From: Flavobacteriaceae bacterium
GTDB lineage: Bacteria; Bacteroidota; Bacteroidia; Flavobacteriales; Flavobacteriaceae
Length of the DNA: 64,000 nucleotides
NCBI GenBank assembly: GCA_030835825.1
Contig: JAURRA010000002.1
Coordinates: 18,593-82,592, forward strand
Reading direction: 5' to 3'
Positions 9,041-15,491 of this stretch are shown piece by piece. The first letter of the stretch is position 1; the number at the start of each line of letters is the position of its first letter. The position numbers and the translations under genes are program-made. Below the pieces are notes generated by a model that saw only the letters and a program-made list of their open reading frames with translations, had not been told where the DNA came from and made no database searches.

Positions 9041-10303
9041 ATGCGTGCCGAAATCATTACTATTGGAGATGAAATCCTCATTGGTCAAATTGTCGATAGC
9101 AATTCTGCCTTCATTGGAAAATCTTTGTCTCAAATTGGAATCACGGTAAAGTACATTACTTCTATTGGCGACGATCAGGAGGCCATTATTTCGGCTTTGA
9201 GATTAGCCGAATCTCGTACCGATTTAATCATTATTACTGGAGGCTTGGGTCCTACGAAGGATGATATTACTAAAAAAACCTTAGCCACTTATTTTAATGA
9301 CTCCTTAGTTCTTGATAAAACGGTTTTACTCCATATCGAGGAACTTTGGAGGTCATATATAAAGCAACCCTTATTGCAAGTCAACAGAGATCAAGCTTTG
9401 GTCTTGTCGAAGGCAGAAATTCTTGCAAATCATTACGGCAGTGCGCCAGGGATGTGGATCGAAAAGGGTCAAACTGTGGTGGTGTCTTTACCCGGTGTTC
9501 CCTATGAAATGAAATCGATTTTGAATTCCGAATTACTGCCAAAATTAACAGAGAGATTTCAACTACCCACAATTGTTCATAGAACTATCCTGACTCAGGG
9601 TATGGGTGAAAGTCTATTGGCTGAAAGAATTTCTGATTGGGAAAACATGCTCGATCCTTCAATTAAATTGTCTTACTTGCCCAATTTAGGTCGCGTCAGA
9701 CTGCGTCTTTCATCAATAGACCAGGATAAAATGAAGGTAGAAATTAGAGTACAATCGGCCATTGACACTTTGCTTCCTCTTATCCAAGATATATTTGTAG
9801 GTTTTGAGGATAACCAATCCATTGAAACAATTATCGGGGATATTTTAACAAAGCGCAATCAAACTTTGTCACTCGCAGAGAGCTGCACCGGTGGAGCCAT
9901 AGCTGGATGTTTGACTTCACATCCTGGGGCATCGAAATATTTTAAAGGTAGTTTGGTAAGCTATGCTACCGCGGTCAAAACAGAAGTTTTAGGCGTTGAT
10001 GACGAATTGATTCAAGATCAGGGTGTGGTGAGTGAAGCGGTAGCTATTCAAATGGCTCAAAAAGTTCGAGCTCTTTTCAAAACGGATTATGCGATATCAA
10101 CAACTGGAGATGCAGGGCCCTCTACCTCAGAAGGTCGGGTTACCGTTGGTACTGTTTGCATTGCAATTGCTGGTCCCACAGAGATTCAGTCGGGTACTTT
10201 TCAGTTTGGAAAAAGTCGTGAAAGAGTAATTAAAAAGGCTGTGAACAAGGCGTTTGAACTGCTATATAAGGAAATATTAAAAAATGCCTCTAAAGAAGTT
10301 TGA
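9041..10303 (+). CDS. cinA: CinA family protein / nicotinamide-nucleotide amidase
   Basis: Two-domain cytosolic protein of 420 residues. The N-terminal molybdopterin-binding-like domain has EIITIGDEILIGQIVDSNS and GGLGPTKDD (67-75); in CinA this region can act as an ADP-ribose pyrophosphatase. The C-terminal CinA domain (about 265-420) has AESCTGGAIAG (279-289), VSYATAVKTEVLGV and TGDAGPS, the amidase that deamidates NMN to nicotinate mononucleotide in NAD recycling. Length fits the full bacterial CinA. It is the last gene of the coupled exonuclease/FAH/cinA group; rpmB has its own promoter directly after. Confidence 0.92.
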   Translation: MRAEIITIGDEILIGQIVDSNSAFIGKSLSQIGITVKYITSIGDDQEAIISALRLAESRTDLIIITGGLGPTKDDITKKTLATYFNDSLVLDKTVLLHIEELWRSYIKQPLLQVNRDQALVLSKAEILANHYGSAPGMWIEKGQTVVVSLPGVPYEMKSILNSELLPKLTERFQLPTIVHRTILTQGMGESLLAERISDWENMLDPSIKLSYLPNLGRVRLRLSSIDQDKMKVEIRVQSAIDTLLPLIQDIFVGFEDNQSIETIIGDILTKRNQTLSLAESCTGGAIAGCLTSHPGASKYFKGSLVSYATAVKTEVLGVDDELIQDQGVVSEAVAIQMAQKVRALFKTDYAISTTGDAGPSTSEGRVTVGTVCIAIAGPTEIQSGTFQFGKSRERVIKKAVNKAFELLYKEILKNASKEV

Positions 10304-10329
10304 TGAGACATATAATTTTACTAGATTTG
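10299..10329 (+). promoter_or_regulatory. Promoter of rpmB-rpmG-DUF4295
   Basis: A TTTG at 10299-10302, a 19-base spacer and TAGATTTG at 10322-10329 match the Bacteroidota primary-sigma consensus TTTG-N19-TAnnTTTG. The expected start of transcription is near 10335, about 20 bases before the rpmB ATG. The -33 element overlaps the end of cinA. Confidence 0.65.
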
Positions 10330-10356
10330 CGCCCTGTTTGAATTAAAAGAAACGCC

Positions 10357-10593
10357 ATGTCACGAGTATGTGAACTTACTGGAAAAAAAGCAATGACTGG
10401 AAACAATGTTTCCCACGCTATGAATAAAACCAAACGCACTTTTGGCGTTAACTTGGTTAAAAAACGCTTTTATATACCAGAAGAAGATAGCTGGATCACT
10501 TTAAAAGTGTCTACTTCAGCCTTGAAAACTATAAATAAAATTGGTATTTCAGCGGCTCTTAAAGATGCGCGTCAAAAAGGCTTCATAAAATAA
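10357..10593 (+). CDS. rpmB: Large ribosomal subunit protein bL28
   Basis: 78-residue basic ribosomal protein. MSRVCELTGKKAMTGNNVSHAMNKTKRTF is the typical L28 N-terminus and the C-terminus KDARQKGFIK is rich in Lys and Arg. It opens the rpmB-rpmG-DUF4295 cluster, the arrangement commonly seen in Bacteroidota, and has a good promoter just upstream. rpmG starts 17 bases after the stop. Confidence 0.96.
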   Translation: MSRVCELTGKKAMTGNNVSHAMNKTKRTFGVNLVKKRFYIPEEDSWITLKVSTSALKTINKIGISAALKDARQKGFIK

Positions 10594-10610
10594 TTTAACA
10601 AAATTTAGTC

Positions 10611-10793
10611 ATGGCTAAAAAAGGCAATCGCGTACAGGTAATTCTAGAATGCACAGAGCATAAAGAATCTGGTATGCCAGGAACATCACGGTACATTACC
10701 ACCAAAAACAAAAAAAACACTCCCGATCGTATGGAGATTAAGAAATTCAACCCAATTCTTAAGCGCATGACGGTTCACAAGGAAATTAAATAA
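10611..10793 (+). CDS. rpmG: Large ribosomal subunit protein bL33
   Basis: 60-residue ribosomal protein, [20 protein letters not shown]. It carries [22 protein letters not shown], diagnostic for L33. Only one cysteine (Cys14) is present, so the CxxC pairs of the zinc-binding paralogue are missing and this is the zinc-free form. It lies between rpmB and the DUF4295 gene with 6 bases to the latter's ATG. Confidence 0.96.
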   Translation: MAKKGNRVQVILECTEHKESGMPGTSRYITTKNKKNTPDRMEIKKFNPILKRMTVHKEIK

Positions 10794-10799
10794 TTAATC

Positions 10800-10952
10800 A
10801 TGGCAAAAAAATCTGTAGCATCCTTACAAACTGGATCGAATCGGCTAACCAAGGCGATTAACATGGTAAAGTCTTCTAAAACGGGAGCCTATACTTTTGT
10901 TGAAACTATTATGGTACCTGAAGAAGTGAACAACTTTTTCAATAAAAAATAA
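10800..10952 (+). CDS. DUF4295 small protein (probable ribosomal protein bL38)
   Basis: A 50-residue basic protein, easily missed because of its size: MAKKSVASLQTGSNRLTKAI at the start, TYGF-like AYTFVETIMVPEEVNNFF at the end. It matches the Bacteroidota-specific DUF4295 family, which characteristically follows rpmG. I recall that the Flavobacterium ribosome structure assigned a small lineage-specific large-subunit protein (bL38) to this family; I could not verify that here. Co-transcription with two ribosomal protein genes supports a ribosomal role. A strong terminator follows, and the ftsY gene usually found next in this phylum is not present. Confidence 0.88.
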   Translation: MAKKSVASLQTGSNRLTKAINMVKSSKTGAYTFVETIMVPEEVNNFFNKK

Positions 10953-10973
10953 TTTATCCTTATAATGACATTC

Positions 10974-11010
10974 AAAGCTGCTTTTGTTTCGGAAGCAGCT
11001 TTTCTTTTTT
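10974..11010 (+). terminator. Rho-independent terminator after the rpmB operon
   Basis: AAAGCTGCTT (10974-10983) and AAGCAGCTTT (10993-11002) form a perfect 10-bp stem with a 9-base loop, followed by a T-rich tract to 11010. It ends the ribosomal protein operon and lies only 12 bases before the probable rimO start. Confidence 0.8.
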
Positions 11011-11022
11011 ATACTTTTCAAT

Positions 11023-12327
11023 TTGAGAACTAAGACCTTATCAAAAAATACTATTAATGTTATCACCTTAGGGTGTAGCAAAAATACTTATGATAGCGAG
11101 GTTCTATTGGGTCAGTTACAGGCTAACGGCAAGGCTGTGGTTCACGAGGGTGAAGGTAATATTGTAGTCATTAACACTTGCGGTTTTATCGATAATGCAA
11201 AAGAGGAAAGTGTTAACACCATACTTGATTATATTCAAAGAAAACAAGAGGGATTGGTCGACAAGGTTTATGTCACGGGGTGCTTGAGCGAACGCTACAA
11301 GCCAGATTTAATTGAAGAAATTCCGGACGTGGATCAATATTTTGGTACTACCGAATTACCACAATTGTTGAATGCACTCGGAGCCGACTACAAACATGAG
11401 CTCGTGGGGGAGCGGTTGACAACTACGCCTCGGAATTATGCCTATCTCAAAATTGCTGAAGGTTGCGATCGCCCTTGTAGTTTTTGCGCTATTCCATTGA
11501 TGCGCGGGAAACACCGATCTACACCGATAGAAGATTTGGTGCTTGAAACTAAAAAATTGGCTTCTAAAGGGGTAAAAGAACTTATTCTCATCGCTCAAGA
11601 TCTCACCTACTATGGGCTAGACTTGTACAAAAAGCGCCGTTTAGCAGATCTGTTGCGTGAACTGGTTAAGATAGATGGTATCGAGTGGATTCGCCTGCAT
11701 TATGCGTTTCCGACTGGCTTCCCAATGGAAGTATTGGACGTCATGCGTGCCGAGTCAAAAATTTGTAATTATATAGATATTCCGTTACAGCATATCTCCG
11801 ACAATGTTTTGAAAAGTATGAAACGCGGCACAACAATGGCTAAAACTACTGCTCTTCTGAATGAATTTCGTTTAGCAGTTCCAGATATGGCTATTCGCAC
11901 GACTTTAATTGTGGGTTATCCTGGCGAGACCGAAGATGATTTTCAACTGCTAAAAAAATGGGTTAAAGACATGCGATTCGAGCGTTTAGGATGTTTTCAA
12001 TATTCTCACGAAGAAGACACCAAGGCCTACGAGTTGGATGACAATGTGCCTGCCGAAGTGAAACAACAACGAGCTAACGAGATTATGGAGGTTCAATCTC
12101 AAATTTCGTGGGAGTTAAATCAACAAAAGGTGGGGCATGTCATGAAGGTCATGATCGATAGGAAAGAGGGCAATTATTATATCGGTCGCTCGGAGTATGA
12201 CTCGCCAGATGTCGATAATTTGGTCCATATATCCAATGTTCAATCCTATTTATCACCAGGTACTTTTGTAGATGTGCTTATAGAAGAAGCTACCGACTAC
12301 GATTTGTATGGTATTTTGAGAGCCTAA
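11023..12327 (+). CDS. rimO: Ribosomal protein uS12 methylthiotransferase RimO
   Basis: Radical-SAM enzyme that adds a methylthio group to an Asp of ribosomal protein S12. With the TTG at 11023 the protein has 434 residues beginning MRTKTLSKNTINVITLGC. The N-terminal cluster cysteines are Cys18, Cys53 and Cys87; the radical-SAM motif CDRPCSFC gives Cys148, Cys152 and Cys155; a TRAM domain fills the C-terminus. There is no ATG in frame near the conserved N-terminus; an earlier TTG at 10984 lies inside the terminator loop and is unlikely. The 3' end overlaps the convergent membrane-protein gene by 4 bases. Confidence 0.93.
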   Translation: MRTKTLSKNTINVITLGCSKNTYDSEVLLGQLQANGKAVVHEGEGNIVVINTCGFIDNAKEESVNTILDYIQRKQEGLVDKVYVTGCLSERYKPDLIEEIPDVDQYFGTTELPQLLNALGADYKHELVGERLTTTPRNYAYLKIAEGCDRPCSFCAIPLMRGKHRSTPIEDLVLETKKLASKGVKELILIAQDLTYYGLDLYKKRRLADLLRELVKIDGIEWIRLHYAFPTGFPMEVLDVMRAESKICNYIDIPLQHISDNVLKSMKRGTTMAKTTALLNEFRLAVPDMAIRTTLIVGYPGETEDDFQLLKKWVKDMRFERLGCFQYSHEEDTKAYELDDNVPAEVKQQRANEIMEVQSQISWELNQQKVGHVMKVMIDRKEGNYYIGRSEYDSPDVDNLVHISNVQSYLSPGTFVDVLIEEATDYDLYGILRA

Positions 12328-13193
12328 GTGGTTTTCAAATGGATTTCATTTTCCAATTCTTGTTTTTTTGGAAACAGTATAAAATATCCCCCCATAAAGG
12401 AGACAATTGCGCCAATAATTGAAATCCAAAGTCCAACTGTAGCTGAGGTTTCTCCAGATAGTGCTAAAAATTGGGCACTGCTTAGAAATAAAAATTCCCT
12501 CACACCAATTCCGGCAAACGAAATAATTCCTGCAGCGGAGGAGATCAAAAAAATCCAAACCATTAAACTTACAGTACTTTCAATTCCCATACCTTCAATA
12601 ATCAATATCACGGCAGAAATTTGTAAAAATTGTGCCATAACTGAATATCCAAAAGTATGAAAATAGATCATTTGACTCTTGAAAATATAGTGCGTAATAG
12701 CATATCCTACTGCTATCATCGCTACAACTGCAATCAATCTTAGCCCCAGCATAGGTATCAGAACACCAGACGGATCCAATAGTATAATCATTACGGCTAA
12801 CACACCAAATCCAATGGCGCGATCAAGAAATAACATTTTCAAAATCTGCTTACTCGGCCAGCCCAAAACGCTGCGCAATCTAACCCCCTTATAGGCATCA
12901 CCACCAACACCACCCGGAAGAAAGAAATTGTAGAAAAGTCCAGCTGCGTACAATTTCATATTGGATTGCCACGAAAGTTTATAATTAAATCGTCTGAAGA
13001 TATTATAAACTCTAAATGAGGAAACGACTTGAGACAGCATGAATAGTGTTAAAGCACCTGCTATATATTCTAAACGCGTATTGTGAATGGTGTCAACTAA
13101 TTGACTCCCATTGATGTTGCTAACGGTATAGTATACACAAAATGTTGTAATACACAATTGCAGGGATTTCCCCAAGAGCTTACGAATAGCCAT
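12324..13193 (-). CDS. Flippase-like integral membrane protein (UPF0104/LPG_synthase_TM)
   Basis: Inner-membrane protein of 289 residues with seven or eight hydrophobic helices. It carries family-typical NFFLPGGVGGDAYKG near residue 95 and AGIISFAGIGVREF near residue 235, as in the lysylphosphatidylglycerol synthetase transmembrane family, which includes lipid flippases and membrane proteins beside glycosyltransferases. No soluble aminoacyl-transferase domain is present, so it is not a full MprF. It overlaps the DPM1-like glycosyltransferase in front of it by 14 bases, a pairing that suggests both act on a lipid-linked sugar or modified lipid; that is inference. Confidence 0.8.
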   Translation of the reverse strand: MAIRKLLGKSLQLCITTFCVYYTVSNINGSQLVDTIHNTRLEYIAGALTLFMLSQVVSSFRVYNIFRRFNYKLSWQSNMKLYAAGLFYNFFLPGGVGGDAYKGVRLRSVLGWPSKQILKMLFLDRAIGFGVLAVMIILLDPSGVLIPMLGLRLIAVVAMIAVGYAITHYIFKSQMIYFHTFGYSVMAQFLQISAVILIIEGMGIESTVSLMVWIFLISSAAGIISFAGIGVREFLFLSSAQFLALSGETSATVGLWISIIGAIVSFMGGYFILFPKKQELENEIHLKTT

Positions 13194-14136
13194 GGTGAGG
13201 TATCGATTTTTTAACTAGGGTCAATTTATCTTGACAGTATTTTTTGAAGGATTCAACCCTGGAGTGGTATAGTTGGCCAAGACTATAGAAAAGCCATCCA
13301 ACAAAAACAAAACTCACACCGACCCACAATCCACCAACGTCAATATCAGATCCTTTCATAAGGTTTAAAAATACTAAATATAGTGCTATCGCACATCCAA
13401 TAATTAACAATATCCCTCCGATTAAAGATAAATAGGAAAGAATAGATTGGGACTTTTTATTTTGAAGTAAAATGATAATCAAGTCTCCAAGGACTCTAAA
13501 AGTACGACTCAAATTATATTTCGATTTTCCATAGAGTCTAGGATGATGTGTCACAGGAGTTTCGAGAATCTTTGCGCCTTTGAGATGTGCGATCAAGCTG
13601 ATGTAGCGATGCTGTTCTCCGTAGAAATCTAACGATTTAGCTAAGCTAGCATTAAAAATTTTTAGGCCACAACCCAAGTCTTTTATTCTTAATGGGGTTG
13701 AAAATCGCACTATGGCGTTTGCAATTAGCGAGGGTATGGTCCTCATTACGCCATCTTTGCGATTTATGCGACTACCAGTGATTAAATCCCATTGTTGTGT
13801 TTCTGCCAGTTCTAATAATTTCGGAATGTCTTTAGGGTCATTTTGCATATCACCATCCATGGTCAGAATATATTGTCCTTTGGCTATTTCTATACCTTGA
13901 GCCAGGGCCGTGCTTTGGCCAGAACGCTGCTCCAATTGAATTAAAATTATTCTGTGGTCTTGTATAGATTGAATAATCGCACTTGAGCCATCCTTTGAAC
14001 CATCATCGACATAGATCAATTCAAAAGAAATGCCATCGAGTGCTGCAGTAATATTTCTAGTCAATGGACGGATATTGTCCAATTCATTGTGAATGGGTAT
14101 AATTATAGACAGATGAGATGTATTCAATTCAGGCAT
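13180..14136 (-). CDS. DPM1-like GT2 glycosyltransferase with two C-terminal membrane helices
   Basis: Polyprenyl-phosphate sugar transferase type, 318 residues. The GT-A core has IIPIHNELDNI near the start, YVDDGSKDGS, and the metal-binding MDGDMQNDP. Two hydrophobic helices follow (about 235-262 and 270-295), as in the GtrB/ArnC/DPM group, which moves a sugar from a nucleotide donor to undecaprenyl phosphate at the inner face of the membrane. Its gene overlaps the flippase-like gene, so the pair could make and translocate a lipid-linked sugar. The sugar is unknown. Confidence 0.87.
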   Translation of the reverse strand: MPELNTSHLSIIIPIHNELDNIRPLTRNITAALDGISFELIYVDDGSKDGSSAIIQSIQDHRIILIQLEQRSGQSTALAQGIEIAKGQYILTMDGDMQNDPKDIPKLLELAETQQWDLITGSRINRKDGVMRTIPSLIANAIVRFSTPLRIKDLGCGLKIFNASLAKSLDFYGEQHRYISLIAHLKGAKILETPVTHHPRLYGKSKYNLSRTFRVLGDLIIILLQNKKSQSILSYLSLIGGILLIIGCAIALYLVFLNLMKGSDIDVGGLWVGVSFVFVGWLFYSLGQLYHSRVESFKKYCQDKLTLVKKSIPHHGYS

Positions 14137-14172
14137 AGCTGCAGCAGTTTGTCGTACTGTTGCAAGTTATTG

Positions 14173-14190
14173 CTTTTGACAAATCAAAAG
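14173..14190. other. Hairpin downstream of the cytochrome c peroxidase gene
   Basis: CTTTTGA and TCAAAAG form a perfect 7-bp stem with loop CAAA in the 88-base gap after the peroxidase stop. There is no T-tract on either side, so a classical terminator is doubtful; it may shield the mRNA end. Confidence 0.3.
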
Positions 14191-14224
14191 GCAGTTAAAC
14201 CTGAATTTCCTTTAAGTCATAAAA

Positions 14225-15373
14225 TTACTCAAAGGGATCCGACCATTTTATATCCGTATAGACATTACTACCTGAGAGTGTATTCAAAAAAGCTACTAAA
14301 GCTTGTTTTTCATTTTCGGTCAAATTCAACTGAAGCCCTTGGTTATTGGGTCCCAACAATCTGTTGTCGATATTGTCGTTGGCCGTTATGCTGTTGTAGT
14401 GGTTCAAGACTTGAATTAGGCTAGAAAAGGCACCATTGTGCATTAGTGGGCTATTCAGGATGCCTTGTCCATTGGTAACATCTCTGAGACTTGGGGCGCG
14501 TGTGTTGGTCAAATCTGTTTCAGCTGGGCTTCCTGCTGTTGCAATAACACCATTGTTTAGCGATTGAGGATCGATAGAAAATTCAGGTGGCGCATGACAT
14601 CCAGCGCATCCTGCACCATTTAGATTGGGAGGATTTAAAAATAGTGTTTTGCCTAGATTTTCTTCAGGACTAAAATTCGGAAAGGGTGCTTGGTCATTTG
14701 GAGTATTAGCTCTTCCTTGGTCGTATTTAGAGTCAAAAGATTGTATACTTCGAACAAATTGTGATAGTGCTCTTTGTATTCTGTTTTCATTGATTTCATT
14801 GCTCTCAAATGCATAGGTGAACAACACTGGGTAATAACTGAGCCCATTCATTCGAGTAATCAAATCGTCGAAATTAGGATCGCCGTTTTCGCCGCTAAAG
14901 CCCATTTCAATATGATCTTGAATCGGCTGAGTAACTTGATCGTCTAGATTAACTGCCCGTTCGTCCCAAAAGAATCGGGATTCATTAGCAAAACGAGCAT
15001 TTATTAGTCGCATGGCATGTCGGCCTGTAAGTCCTCCAGATAGCCCAGAACTTTGTGTATCATCATCGCTGAAGGCCAATGATTGTTGATGGCAACTAGC
15101 ACATGAAACACTATTATTGACAGAGAGGTTAGTGTCATAAAAAAGAACCCTTCCCAAAGTAGCAATGTCATCGTCTATGGTTTCACCAAGAGGTGTGTTG
15201 TCTTTAGTAATGTAGCCCGGAACAGTTTGGCTCGAGTAGTTGTAAGGGCTCGTAGGCAAGTTTAGACCCAATAATGGATCAACGGAATTATCTGAAGAAT
15301 CTGAGGTGGATTCGTCACCAGAAGTACATGCGGCTAAGGCCGCTAATAAAACCAGGTAAAATATCTTTTTCAT
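14225..15373 (-). CDS. Di-haem cytochrome c peroxidase-like lipoprotein (CcpA/MauG family)
   Basis: Periplasm-facing protein of about 382 residues. From the ATG at 15373 it has a lipoprotein signal with LAALAAC, lipidation at Cys16, then a Ser/Asp-rich linker. Two haem c sites are visible: SCASCHQQ and GCAGCHAPPE, each CxxCH, about 170 residues apart, as in bacterial di-haem peroxidases that reduce hydrogen peroxide or oxidise other substrates. An upstream ATG at 15388 would add five residues. It follows the M14 peptidase gene after a 118-base gap holding a perfect hairpin, so it may be separately expressed. Confidence 0.9.
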   Translation of the reverse strand: MKKIFYLVLLAALAACTSGDESTSDSSDNSVDPLLGLNLPTSPYNYSSQTVPGYITKDNTPLGETIDDDIATLGRVLFYDTNLSVNNSVSCASCHQQSLAFSDDDTQSSGLSGGLTGRHAMRLINARFANESRFFWDERAVNLDDQVTQPIQDHIEMGFSGENGDPNFDDLITRMNGLSYYPVLFTYAFESNEINENRIQRALSQFVRSIQSFDSKYDQGRANTPNDQAPFPNFSPEENLGKTLFLNPPNLNGAGCAGCHAPPEFSIDPQSLNNGVIATAGSPAETDLTNTRAPSLRDVTNGQGILNSPLMHNGAFSSLIQVLNHYNSITANDNIDNRLLGPNNQGLQLNLTENEKQALVAFLNTLSGSNVYTDIKWSDPFE

Positions 15374-15444
15374 TTTGTTGTTTCTCATTAGACACGGGAT
15401 ATCAAGATTAGTTTAAATCTGGATTTCAAACGAGATAAGCCAAT

Positions 15445-15468
15445 CAGCGGAATGTTGCTATTCCGCTG
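15445..15468. other. Perfect 9-bp hairpin between the M14 peptidase and peroxidase genes
   Basis: CAGCGGAAT and ATTCCGCTG pair perfectly around a 6-base loop, 24 bases beyond the peptidase stop. It is GC-rich against AT-rich surroundings but lacks a T-tract on either strand. It may be a terminator without a U-run, or an mRNA stabiliser. Confidence 0.4.
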
Positions 15469-15491
15469 TGAAAATTAATATTGGTACGGGG

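Noticed and set aside
10984..11022. TTG start for rimO inside the terminator loop
   Set aside because: It adds residues without homology and would need initiation within the hairpin; the TTG at 11023 gives the conserved N-terminus.
10965..11033. Possible 22-residue leader peptide before rimO
   Set aside because: Its sequence is the 10-bp terminator itself, so the frame is a by-product of the hairpin.
12324..14136. Flippase-like protein as a complete MprF (lysyl-PG synthase)
   Set aside because: The soluble aminoacyl-transferase domain is missing; only the membrane part is present.
15445..15468. Perfect hairpin as a transposon end or att site
   Set aside because: No second copy, target duplication or transposase is nearby.
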